Assembly: GCA_012719125.1 (NCBI GenBank)
Contig: JAAYAY010000353.1
Location: 1 to 49,874, forward strand
Origin: Planctomycetaceae bacterium
GTDB lineage: Bacteria; Planctomycetota; Planctomycetia; Pirellulales; Thermoguttaceae
DNA: 49,874 nucleotides
Direction of reading: 5' to 3'
Position numbers and translations under genes: made by a program. Below, in pieces: positions 9,599-18,148 of the stretch (within the stretch, counting starts at the first letter, position 1; every line of letters starts with the position of its first letter). The notes beneath the pieces were generated by a model. The model saw only the letters and a list, made by a program, of their open reading frames with translations, did no database searches and was not told where the DNA came from.

Positions 9599-9678
9599 GG
9601 GTGGCACGCTCAGAGTGCAGCGATGGGCGTGGCGATCTGGCCGTCCACACCCATTGCTGCGCTCTGAGCGTGCCGCCA
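9599..9678. repeat. 80-bp palindromic element, copy 1
   Basis: Two inverted arms of about 34 bases (9599-9632 and 9645-9678) flank a 12-base centre. The left arm begins GGGTGGCACGCTCAGAGTGC. The arms differ at a few positions. The same element with the same arm and spacer lengths occurs at 46894-46973. It lies just upstream of hisH and 134 bases beyond the end of the EF-G gene. It carries no open frame, so it is a miniature palindromic repeat rather than an insertion sequence. Confidence 0.85.
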
Positions 9679-9811
9679 ACAATAACCGGGTCAATTCATT
9701 CGCAAGAGAAACTGTCGTCCAGTATTCGTCAAGGAAGACGCGGAGACAAGGGAGTGGGTTCGGGGCAGCGCGATCAAGCAGAGCCGATTGTCGGGCCCTT
9801 AATCGGTCGGA

Positions 9812-11902
9812 TCAGACGCCCCCGGCAACGGGAGTCTTCTTCCGGGCGGCGATAATCTCCCTCTCGATGCTGGGGGGCAGGCGGCGGTAGCGGGCGAACT
9901 CGAGGGTGAACGTGCCTTGGCCCTGGGTCATGCTGCGCAGGTCGGTCGAATAGCCGAAGGTTTCGGCCAGCGGCACTTCGCCTTCGATCCGGGCGCTGAA
10001 ACCGGTGACTTCGGTGGCCGTGACCATTCCGCGCCGGGCGGTAAGGTCGCCCACCACCGCGCCCTGAAAGTTGCTGGGGCACTCGATTTCGATGTTCATA
10101 ACGGGTTCGAGCAGAACGGGCTTTGTTCTTGGGAACGTCTCCCGCATGGTCGTTGCGGCGCAGGTCTGGAAGGCCAAATCGGAACTGTCAACCTCGTGGT
10201 AGGAGCCGTCTTCGAGCACCACATGGAGACCGACGACGGGGTAGCCCGCCACGGGCCCCTTGACGATCCCGCCGCGAAAACCCTTTTCGACCGCCGGGAT
10301 GTACTGTTTCGGAATCCGTCCGCCGGTGACGGTGTCTTCGAACAAAAAGGTCTCCTCGTGCGACTCGTCCAGGGGCATCATCCGGCCCTTGATGTGGGCG
10401 AACTGCCCCGAACCGCCGGTCTGCTTCTTGTGCCGAACGTCGAACTCCGCTTCGCGAGTGGGAGCTTCACGGTAGTTGACCTTAGGCTGCCCCACTTCCA
10501 CCCGCACTTTGTGCTCCCGGAGGATGCGTTCCACGTAGACTTCGAGATGCAGTTCGCCCATGCCGGCAATCAGCGTTTCGCCCGTTTCTTCGTCGGTCGA
10601 CACGCGGAGAGTCGGGTCCTCGCGGCGGAAGCGGTGCAAGGCTTTGGACAACCGGTCGGCACCGTCGCGCTCGGCCGGCGCAATGGCCATTTGGATGACC
10701 GGTTCGGGGACGAACATACTCTGGAGCGTGCAGTACGGATATTGCGAGGCGTAGGTGTCGCCGCTGGCGCAGTCGACTCCCAGGATGGCCACAATGTCGC
10801 CGGCGGCGGCCTGGTCGACGTCCTCGCGCTGATCGGCGTGCATGCGGACGATGCGGCTGAATCGCTCCTTGCGTCCGCTACGCTGGTTGTAGTAGGTCTC
10901 GCCTTTGACGAACTTGCCCTGATAGACCCGCATGAAGGTCAGGGCTCCGTAAGGGTCTTCGACGATCTTGAACGCCATGGCCACGGTCGGTTTGTCTGCC
11001 GAGGCAACCAGGTCGATCTTGGTTTCCGCATCGCCGTGAGCGAATGCGTGATACTCTCGCTCCAGGGGCGAGGGGAGGTAACGCACGACGGCGTCCAGCA
11101 GCGGCTGGACGCCCTTGTTGCGGTAGGCCGTTCCGAGAAAGACGGGCGTGAGCTGTTCCTCGTGAACGGCCTCGCGGACGACGTCGTGGATCAACTTCTC
11201 GGGCACCTCTTCTTCCGCCAAGAGCAGTTCCATGAGTTCGTCGCTGAACATGGCCAGCGCTTCGAGCAATTCCTGGCGGGCGTGGTCGATCTCGTCCTGC
11301 ATGGCTTGGGGAACGACGTCATAGCGTACGTCCTCTCCGTACTCGCCGTCGAAGTAGATCGCTTGCCGGGTCACCAAGTCGACGACGCCCTGAAAATCGG
11401 CTTCCGAACCGATCGGACGTTGCATCAGCAGGGCGTCGCAACCGAGTTTTTCCCGAAGTTGTCTGACCACGGCATCCGGGTTGGCGCCGGTACGATCCAT
11501 CTTGTTGATGAAGGCCACGCGCGGGACGTGATAACGCTGCATCTGCCGATCGATGGTGATCGACTGGGCCTGGACTCCGCCCACGGCGCAGAGTACGAGC
11601 ACCGCTCCGTCGAGCACTCGCAGGCTGCGCTCGACTTCGACGGTGAAATCGACGTGTCCCGGAGTGTCGATGAGGTTGATGCGGGCGTCTCCCCACTCGA
11701 CCGACGTGGCGGCGCTGGTGATGGTGATGCCGCGCTCCTTTTCCAACTCCATGTGGTCCATGGTGGCGCCTTCGCCGCGGACCTCCTGGACGCGATGGAT
11801 ACGTCCGGCGTAGAAGAGGATCCGTTCACTCAGAGTCGTCTTGCCCGAGTCGATGTGAGCCGAGATGCCGATATTGCGGAGGTTTGCTAAGGGATTTGAC
11901 AT
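9812..11902 (-). CDS. fusA: Elongation factor G, mitochondrial EF-G1-like (spdEFG1)
   Basis: This 696-residue GTPase drives tRNA-mRNA translocation on the ribosome. The motifs are canonical: P-loop AHIDSGKT (15-22), 'RGITITSAAT' (58-67), DTPGH (79-83) and NKMD (133-136), then domains II-V with 'HKKQTGGSGQFA'. Several stretches resemble mitochondrial EF-G1 more than ordinary bacterial FusA: 'NIGISAHIDSGKTTL', 'RVLDGAVLVLCAVGGVQ', 'AIYFDGEYGEDVRY' and 'KGVQPLLDAVVRYLPSP'. This agrees with the spdEFG1 group described from spirochaetes, planctomycetes and some deltaproteobacteria. The chosen ATG is at 11902. The frame continues to a TTG at 11959, which would add 19 polar residues. It is paired in this window with an EFG-II type paralogue. 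Confidence 0.92.
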   Translation of the reverse strand: MSNPLANLRNIGISAHIDSGKTTLSERILFYAGRIHRVQEVRGEGATMDHMELEKERGITITSAATSVEWGDARINLIDTPGHVDFTVEVERSLRVLDGAVLVLCAVGGVQAQSITIDRQMQRYHVPRVAFINKMDRTGANPDAVVRQLREKLGCDALLMQRPIGSEADFQGVVDLVTRQAIYFDGEYGEDVRYDVVPQAMQDEIDHARQELLEALAMFSDELMELLLAEEEVPEKLIHDVVREAVHEEQLTPVFLGTAYRNKGVQPLLDAVVRYLPSPLEREYHAFAHGDAETKIDLVASADKPTVAMAFKIVEDPYGALTFMRVYQGKFVKGETYYNQRSGRKERFSRIVRMHADQREDVDQAAAGDIVAILGVDCASGDTYASQYPYCTLQSMFVPEPVIQMAIAPAERDGADRLSKALHRFRREDPTLRVSTDEETGETLIAGMGELHLEVYVERILREHKVRVEVGQPKVNYREAPTREAEFDVRHKKQTGGSGQFAHIKGRMMPLDESHEETFLFEDTVTGGRIPKQYIPAVEKGFRGGIVKGPVAGYPVVGLHVVLEDGSYHEVDSSDLAFQTCAATTMRETFPRTKPVLLEPVMNIEIECPSNFQGAVVGDLTARRGMVTATEVTGFSARIEGEVPLAETFGYSTDLRSMTQGQGTFTLEFARYRRLPPSIEREIIAARKKTPVAGGV

Positions 11903-12242
11903 GGTCGTGTTGTGTGGTCGGCGAGGATCGGCGGCGCGATCGGTCTGCTCGTTGGTCAATGGGAGTTGCCCTGTTTACCCGGTCCCGGGACCGGCGAGCC
12001 CTGTATTATACCATCGACGCGCGCACGGCTCCAGCGGTAATACGGTCTCGATTTCACCGTGGGTCGCTCTTGCCGAGTGCGACTAGTTCCGGCCCCCGTC
12101 TGGACGACATTCCCGGCATTCTGCCGACTTCCCACCTGGCCACGTCATTGATCGGGCGAAGCTGACACTCGGCAGATGTCGCTCGCCGGGGGGTCGGAAG
12201 CTACAATGGCGTTGTACGCAACACCTTACGAAGGATGACCTC
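11903..12242. other. Divergent intergenic region
   Basis: This 340-base region lies between the minus-strand EF-G gene and the plus-strand alginate-lyase-family gene, so both promoters should be here. A TACAAT hexamer about 40 bases before the plus-strand start could be a -10 element, but I see no good -35 partner. No gene, repeat or strong hairpin is evident. Confidence 0.45.
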
Positions 12243-13457
12243 ATGCGACTCAATCGCTCGATTCTGTTTCTCGCCCTCTTCGTCTTCACCCTTTCATGCT
12301 CGACGGCCAGTGCCGGCGAACCTCCGCGGGTGTTCGCGCTGGACCCGGCGTTATTGGCTGCCGTGAAGGGACGGGTTGCCGCCGGGGACGTGCGGCTAAC
12401 CCCGGCAGTGGAGCGTCTTCGTGACGAGGCGGACGCCGCCCTTCGGGAAGGGCCGTTCTCCGTCACGTTGACAGGACCGGTTCCCCCGAGCGGCGACCGG
12501 CACGATTATATGAGCGTGGGGCCCTATTGGTGGCCGGACCCGGCGAAAGAGGACGGGTTGCCCTACATCCGCCGCGACGGGCAGGTGAACCCGCAGTATC
12601 ACGAGCACGACACGAAGCCCTGCCGGCAGATGTGCGACGTCGTGGAGACGCTCGCTCTGGCCTATTACCTGACCGGCCACGAACCGTACGCCGCCCGTGC
12701 GGCCGATCTGCTGCAAGTCTGGTTTTGGGATGCCGAAACGCGGATGAATCCTCATCTCGAGTTCGGGCAGGCGATCCCGGGCCGGTGTACGGGCCGGGGG
12801 ATCGGGCTGATCGACACCTGTGGATTCATCAAGGTAGGCGATGCCGCCGGCATGTTGGCCGGTTCAGAGAGTTGGACCGACAAAGACCAGAAGGCCCTCG
12901 AGGACTGGTTCGGCAAGTTCCTCGACTGGATGCTGGAAAGCCGCTACGGGCGGGATGAGGCGGCGGCCAAGAACAATCACGGCACCTGGTACGACGCGCA
13001 AGTCGCCAGCTATGCCTTGTTCGTCGGGCGGGACGACGTCGCCCGGCGGATTCTCCGCGAGGCGGCCGAGAAGCGGATTGCCCCGCAGATCGAGCCGGAC
13101 GGCCGGCAACCGCATGAGTTGGCTCGGACAAAGTCGTTCAGCTACAGCGTGATGAATCTGCAAGGGATGTTCACGCTGGCGGCGTTGGGCGAGCGGGCAG
13201 GCGTCGATCTGTGGAACTTCAAAACCACCGACGGCCGGTCGATTTGCAGGGCCGTCGACTGGCTGGCGACCTACGCGGATGGCACCGCCGAATGGAAGAA
13301 CGAACAAATTGGCGGGGTGGAGCCCAAGTTGCTCTATCCGCTGCTGCGCCGGGCCGCCCTTGAATACGGCGAGCCGGGCTACGAAAAGCGGATTGGGGAG
13401 ATTCCGCATTTCGATCCGGCGGCGGAACGGACGGAGTTGCTCTGGCCGGCACGCTGA
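12243..13457 (+). CDS. Secreted alginate lyase family protein
   Basis: The protein is 404 residues with a Sec signal peptide (hydrophobic residues about 6-20, cleavage near STASAGE). It matches the PF05426-type alpha/alpha-toroid polysaccharide lyases: 'SVGPYWWPDPAK...GLPYIRRDGQVNP' near residues 90-115, and the catalytic-region 'NNHGTWYDAQ' near 240-250 with Asn, His and Tyr in the expected order. Members act on alginate or related uronic-acid polymers by beta-elimination. Many planctomycete relatives have untested substrates. AAGGATG precedes the ATG. A strong terminator hairpin starts one base after the stop codon. Confidence 0.82.
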   Translation: MRLNRSILFLALFVFTLSCSTASAGEPPRVFALDPALLAAVKGRVAAGDVRLTPAVERLRDEADAALREGPFSVTLTGPVPPSGDRHDYMSVGPYWWPDPAKEDGLPYIRRDGQVNPQYHEHDTKPCRQMCDVVETLALAYYLTGHEPYAARAADLLQVWFWDAETRMNPHLEFGQAIPGRCTGRGIGLIDTCGFIKVGDAAGMLAGSESWTDKDQKALEDWFGKFLDWMLESRYGRDEAAAKNNHGTWYDAQVASYALFVGRDDVARRILREAAEKRIAPQIEPDGRQPHELARTKSFSYSVMNLQGMFTLAALGERAGVDLWNFKTTDGRSICRAVDWLATYADGTAEWKNEQIGGVEPKLLYPLLRRAALEYGEPGYEKRIGEIPHFDPAAERTELLWPAR

Positions 13458-13458
13458 G

Positions 13459-13495
13459 ATCCGGGACCGGAATATCGAGGCTTCCGGTCCCGGAT
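13459..13495 (+). terminator. Terminator hairpin after alginate-lyase-family gene
   Basis: A perfect 14-base-pair stem, ATCCGGGACCGGAA (13459-13472) and TTCCGGTCCCGGAT (13482-13495), closes a nine-base loop. It is followed by a short GTTTG rather than a long T tract. It begins immediately after the stop codon at 13457. The next gene converges from the right, so it may serve both strands. Confidence 0.7.
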
Positions 13496-13594
13496 GTTTG
13501 AAGACACCAGAGCGGGGCAAGCCCGCAACCCGCCCTTCACAGGAACATGCACGCACCATGCGCACAAGTTCAGCACGAAGACTCTAAAACCTCG

Positions 13595-15226
13595 TCATTG
13601 GGGCGGGGCTTTGGGCGGAACTCTCACTGCGATCTTCTGTTCGGCCTTGACGTCGTCGTACAGGCCTTTGGAATCCCACGTGAACGTCACGGTGAAGATT
13701 TGCTCTTCGTCGCTCGGTTCCAGGTCGGTTGGCACTCGCCACGAGTACCCGCAAAGGCCGCCTCATCCAAAGGGCATGGTGCCTTCGGCCACTTGCTCTC
13801 CCAACGAATTCGTGACGGTCACGGTTGGGGCGAGGGGAGCGTACATGGGAACGGTCACGGTCTGCCCTGAGATCCTGTAGGTTCGCTCCGAGAGCTTCTG
13901 CGTGGTGTCGCTGAGCCCGCGGATGAGCAGGTTCAGCTTGGGATCGATCATCATCGCCCTGAGCTTGACCGTGTCGCCCGGCTTGAACACCTGACCTTGA
14001 GTGGGAGCGGTGAATATCACAACCGGCTTGCCGCCGAAGCCCAGGACGAACGGCTTGTCCTTCTGAATGGTCACGCCGGCGGCCGGTTCGGCCACCCGAG
14101 CGTAGGGCGCCTCCGTGGAGTAGTAGTTCTGGGAGAGACCTACCGTGAGTGTGCCCACATCCACCGAGAGCGACAAGGGGAGATAGTCACCCACGGGGAT
14201 GTTGTGTTTCGGCAACTTCTCGGCGGTCGACAAGTAGGACATCTCGCCGAACCGCAATGTTGTCTCCCCGCTGCGCAAGATACCGCTGACGCCGAGCCTC
14301 TCCGCATCCTTCCGGTCGCCGGCATCAACCTTCAAGACGCCCGTATCTCCACCGTAAGGGCTGATCGTCAGCCGATCGCCGTCGGGCGACGCCGAGATCT
14401 TGAAGAAATTTCCCGCGTCCCAAAACATGGTGGAGAGGTACTGCTGGCTCATCAACCCGCGGAAAACAGACGGCGAGTTGTTCTGAGGAACCAGGATCAA
14501 CGAGGTGTAAGGGGTGTCATAACGTCCCGTGATCACGGCGGGTTGCGTCAACATCGCCGTGTACTTCTGACCTCCCAGTTCGATCGTCCCTTTGCGCGCC
14601 GTTGCAGTCGCGAAAGACACATAAGCCCGAGCCGACCCCTGCAAGCGCAGCCGCGGCAGGACCTCGAGCGGGCTGGCACCCAGCCCGTCGGCCTCCTTGA
14701 CGGGAACGCTCAGAATGTCAAACACGACTCCCGAAGATGACGAACCGAGATTCGACGGATCCGCCATCGGCTTGGTCACCGGGTCGTTTGTCAGGTCGAG
14801 ATCCCTGTTGGCGTCGAAGTAGAGTCGGTCGTAGTTCCGTGTGCCAGGAGACTGGCGGCTTCCGATCTCAACGATCGCGCCCGGCTCCTCGGCCTTCTCG
14901 TTGTCGGTCGATTCAGAGGCGTCGATCACGAAGTAGAAGCGGATTCCCGAGTTGGCGTCGGTGGGAATCTGGCCGAACGAGACGCTTCCGTACAGGGGGC
15001 GATCGGACTTCAACTCCGGATACTTCTTGACCTCGTTGAAAGGCGTGTATCCCAGGGGCAGGTAGCGTCCACCGGGCGAGACCGTCGCTGAGCCCGGTTC
15101 ACCGCCCAAGAGTGAGATCTTCTCCATTTGGAACACCCGTGCCTCCGGTTCTGCGGCGGCGGGTATTCCAACCAGGAGCAGGACGGCGCCCAGCGCGCCG
15201 CCGATCATCCAGAGGGTTCTCCACAT
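13595..15226 (-). CDS. Secreted protein with in-frame TGA, candidate selenoprotein
   Basis: A signal peptide (residues about 5-25, cleavage after PAAAEPEA) leads a 487-residue secreted protein of no family I recognise. It contains a 'YFDANRDLDLTND' segment common in planctomycete exported proteins and a C-terminal Ig-like stretch ('KPGDTVKLRAMMIDPKLNLLIRG'). The frame meets TGA at 13765-13763 after 'GTMPFG', then stays open for 55 codons (GGLCGYSWRVP...) to a second TGA at 13597-13595. Of these 55 codons, 41 end in G or C, as expected for a coding region here. The TGA would be residue 488, giving a U-x3-C pair with Cys492. A SECIS-like hairpin follows. AAAGGAG precedes the ATG. The alternatives are a nonsense mutation or a sequencing error; in that case the protein ends at 13763. 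Confidence 0.7.
13731..13749 (-). promoter_or_regulatory. SECIS-like hairpin downstream of in-frame TGA
   Basis: In the minus-strand transcript GGUACUCG (13749-13742) pairs with CGAGUGCC (13738-13731) in eight base pairs with one G-U wobble, around a UGG loop. The stem starts 13 bases after the UGA and the loop starts 21 bases after it. Bacterial SECIS elements have a short stem, a small apical loop with G among its first bases, and a loop roughly 16-37 bases from the UGA, so this one fits. A stem of this size can also arise by chance in GC-rich coding sequence. Confidence 0.45.
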
Positions 15227-15725
15227 AGTATTGATCTCCTTTCGACTGGCGTTGCACCCGCGGGTGAAACGTCATGGGGACTCCCGGAAGACGCAAGAAG
15301 GCCGGGCGGCAATCATTGCCCGGGCAATCGACGACAGAGAAGGTCAGCGCGTGACCAGACGTACGAAGGAAAGGGACGAGAGACAAGAAATCGACCGAGC
15401 CGCACAGCCGATCAGGAATGCCGCAGCCAACCCTGTGGGACTCGACACGAGCCCCCGAAAAGCATCGTCACCCAAACAAATCTCGGGTGTCGACTGGCGG
15501 CAGTCCGCAGGCGGAGACAGAACCGCTGCATTTCGGCACACGCTCCTCGATGAATACCACCGTTCGCCCCATGGTTCCCTCACTTGCAGGAGGCTACCAT
15601 TTCGACACTCGCATCAGGAAACGCTCTGACCACGGGGATGATTGTAGACCAGACGGGCCCTATTGCACAAGCGTTTTGGGTCGGCAAACAGCGACGGAAG
15701 ATAGGACATTGTTGTGCCTTCCTCG
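15227..15725. other. Intergenic region with leader palindromes
   Basis: This 499-base region separates the candidate selenoprotein gene from the sialidase-like gene, both transcribed leftward. Two perfect palindromes lie in the presumed leader of the former: CACCCGCGGGTG at 15255-15266, about 30 bases before its ATG, and ATTGCCCGGGCAAT at 15315-15328. They may be operator sites or RNA hairpins. Open frames here have no protein-like character. Confidence 0.45.
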
Positions 15726-16871
15726 TCACTTCTTGTCCTCTTTCCAGACGGTCACCCCCATGTGGTAGCCAGCATGGTCGGGCGTTTCCTTCGAATACCA
15801 GGCCGTCACGATGGCTCCACCGGGGAGTTGCACGCTGGACGGATAGCCGCAGTCGCCGCCATCGACGGTATGGGCCAGTCGAAGGGGATGCCCCCAGGTG
15901 CGGCCGTCGTCGCTGCTCAGCTTGGCGCACACGCCGCGCCGCCCGTCGACGCGCACGCCGTAGCTCAGCAGCAGCCGGCCGTCGTCGAGGCGAGTCAGGT
16001 GCCCGTTGATCTCGTTCTTGTCGGTGACCGGGTACGGTTCCTGCCAGGTCTGGCCGTCGTCGTCGGAGCGGATCAGCTCCATCCGGTCGATACGGGCGGC
16101 CGCCAACCAGCTCTTGCCGCCGAGAGGGAGGATGTCGGTTTCGTTGTGGCGTGGTCCGATGATCGAAACCGTTTTCCAGGTCCAGCCGTCGTCGTCGCTG
16201 CAGAAATGCCACGATCGCCAACCTTGGGTGCCGGTGGACTGCGACGGGTCCTTGTACTGCCCCTGATAGCAGGAGGTGTGGAGCCGGCCGTCGTCGCCGA
16301 CCCAGATATCGCCGAAGGGGACGTATTCCGTCCAGCCGGCCTCGGGGGCGGGAAAGGCGTCGCGTTTCTCCCAGGTGCGGCCGCCGTCTGACGAACGCAG
16401 CACCCACGACCGGAGGATATCATCGCGAAAGGCCGCCTGCTTCGGTCGCTCGGGCTGCTTCACATTCGTCCACCCGGAACAGAGCACGACAAGATCGCCG
16501 TTGTTGGCCAAGCCGGCGGCATGGTTCATGCGCACGGTGTCCGGTTCGTGCCGGGTGACGGTACTCCGTTTCTCCCAGGTCAGCCCGTCGCGGCTTGCCC
16601 AGCAGTCGACGTCGCCTTCCTGCTGGCCGTGGCTCGGCTGGTTGTGGAAGACAGCGATCACGCTGCCGTCGGGCATCAACGTCAGGTTGGGCCAGGCACA
16701 GACGCCTTCAACGGCGACGACGCGTCCGATGATTTCGGGTTCGGTCTCAGCGGAGAGGAGGGACGTAGGCAGCAGGAAGAGGACCGCAGCGAGAGACGAC
16801 GCGGTCAATTGGCGTCGAGAGAAGAAGATCGCACGTGACATTTCACTGTGGAGAGCAAGGACTCGGTTCAT
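15726..16871 (-). CDS. Exported sialidase-family (BNR repeat) protein
   Basis: This is a 381-residue protein with an N-terminal export signal (RRQLTASSLAAVLFLLPTSLLSA, with twin Arg, at about residues 19-41). The six-bladed propeller of the sialidase/neuraminidase superfamily is indicated by repeated Asp-box motifs: 'SRDGLTWE', 'SSDGGRTWE', 'SDDDGWTW', 'SDDDGQTW' and 'SSDDGRTW'. Catalytic activity on sialic acid is not assured, since many planctomycete BNR proteins act on other sugars or have no tested activity. The ATG at 16871 has a perfect GGGAGG six bases upstream. The frame is open to 17057, but the added stretch is not signal-like. Confidence 0.83.
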   Translation of the reverse strand: MNRVLALHSEMSRAIFFSRRQLTASSLAAVLFLLPTSLLSAETEPEIIGRVVAVEGVCAWPNLTLMPDGSVIAVFHNQPSHGQQEGDVDCWASRDGLTWEKRSTVTRHEPDTVRMNHAAGLANNGDLVVLCSGWTNVKQPERPKQAAFRDDILRSWVLRSSDGGRTWEKRDAFPAPEAGWTEYVPFGDIWVGDDGRLHTSCYQGQYKDPSQSTGTQGWRSWHFCSDDDGWTWKTVSIIGPRHNETDILPLGGKSWLAAARIDRMELIRSDDDGQTWQEPYPVTDKNEINGHLTRLDDGRLLLSYGVRVDGRRGVCAKLSSDDGRTWGHPLRLAHTVDGGDCGYPSSVQLPGGAIVTAWYSKETPDHAGYHMGVTVWKEDKK

Positions 16872-17152
16872 GGTATTCCTCCCAGAAGGGGGCATTACTG
16901 ATTGCCGCACGAGCAGCGTCGGCGACTGCGAATCGCTGCCACAGATCGTAGCACATGGCCGCATGAAAAGCACGCGATTGCAGCCTGTAGGAGTACGACA
17001 ACGCGGCGGGAGGCTCGCGAGACGGCGAAAACGCCGGTGCAGAACGTCGTTGGTCATGTCATTGGCGAGCCCGAATCAGGCGTGACACTGGAACCGTTGC
17101 TTGATACACTTTCGCATACGGATGTCATAACCCCGGCCCCCGACAACCGACC

Positions 17153-18139
17153 ATGACCAATCGCCAACGCTTCCTCGCCGCTCTCTCGCGAAACCAACCC
17201 TCGGATCGGCCGGTCTTTGGAACGGGCACCTCGATCGTCTGCCAGGAGCTGATGCACCGGGTGGGAGCATGGTTTCCGGAATCGCATACCGATGCCGAGA
17301 AAATGGCCGCTCTGGCGACGGCCGGACACAGCGAGCTGGGTTTCGACGTGGTCATGCCGCTGTTCTCCGTCTGCCACGAGGCGGCCGCCATGGGCTGCCG
17401 CGTCGATTGGGGAGCGCCCGACCGCATGCCCGAGAGCGGGCCGCCGCTGTTCAAACACTCGACCGAGATCCGCATTCCCGACGATCTGCTCACGCGGCCG
17501 GGCTGCACCGTCCCGCTGGAGGCCATTCGCCTGCTCAAGAAACGGCTCGGCGACGACGCGGCCGTCTGCGGCAAGGTCTTCGGCCCCTGGACGCAGGCCT
17601 ACCATCTGTTCGGCGTCGAGAACTTCCTCATCGGCACCCTCGACGATCCCGACGACACCCGGCGGATCCTGGAGCGGCTCATGCCGGTGACGATCGGCTT
17701 CGCCAACGCCCAGATCGAAGCCGGCGCCGACTGCCTGCTCCTGGCCGACCATGCCACCCGCGACCTCTGCAGCCCCAAGGCCTACGCCGGATTCCTCCAG
17801 GAGGTGCACGCCCGACTGGCCGAAGCGATCCCTTGCCCGCTCATCCTGCACATCTGCGGCAACACCAGCGATCGCATCGGCATGATCGCTGAAACGGGCC
17901 TCGACTGCTTCCACTGGGACACCAAGACGGGCCGGCCCGAATACGTCCGCGGCCTGGCCGGCGACCGGCTTTCACTGATGGGCGGCATCAGCAACCTGAA
18001 ACTGCTGCAAGCAACGCCTGAAGAGATCCGAGCGGACGCCCAAGCCGCCCACGCGGCCCGGATCGACATCATCGGTCCCGAATGCGCCATCCCGCTCACG
18101 ACGCCCCTGGCGAACCTGAAGGCGGTGGTGGGGGGCTAG
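17153..18139 (+). CDS. MtaA-like methyltransferase (uroporphyrinogen decarboxylase family)
   Basis: The 328-residue TIM-barrel protein belongs to the UroD superfamily branch of corrinoid-dependent methyltransferases rather than to heme-pathway HemE. It carries the zinc signature H-x-C...C: His233 and Cys235 in 'ILHICGN', and Cys311 in 'GPECAIPLTTP'. The spacing between the two cysteines is close to that of methylcobamide:coenzyme M methyltransferases MtaA and MtbA. This zinc site binds and activates a thiol acceptor. No corrinoid protein or substrate methyltransferase is in the window, so the methyl donor and acceptor are unknown. It converges on the glycyl radical enzyme gene with a nine-base gap, which suggests a related metabolic role. 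Confidence 0.8.
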   Translation: MTNRQRFLAALSRNQPSDRPVFGTGTSIVCQELMHRVGAWFPESHTDAEKMAALATAGHSELGFDVVMPLFSVCHEAAAMGCRVDWGAPDRMPESGPPLFKHSTEIRIPDDLLTRPGCTVPLEAIRLLKKRLGDDAAVCGKVFGPWTQAYHLFGVENFLIGTLDDPDDTRRILERLMPVTIGFANAQIEAGADCLLLADHATRDLCSPKAYAGFLQEVHARLAEAIPCPLILHICGNTSDRIGMIAETGLDCFHWDTKTGRPEYVRGLAGDRLSLMGGISNLKLLQATPEEIRADAQAAHAARIDIIGPECAIPLTTPLANLKAVVGG

Positions 18140-18148
18140 CCCTTTTCT

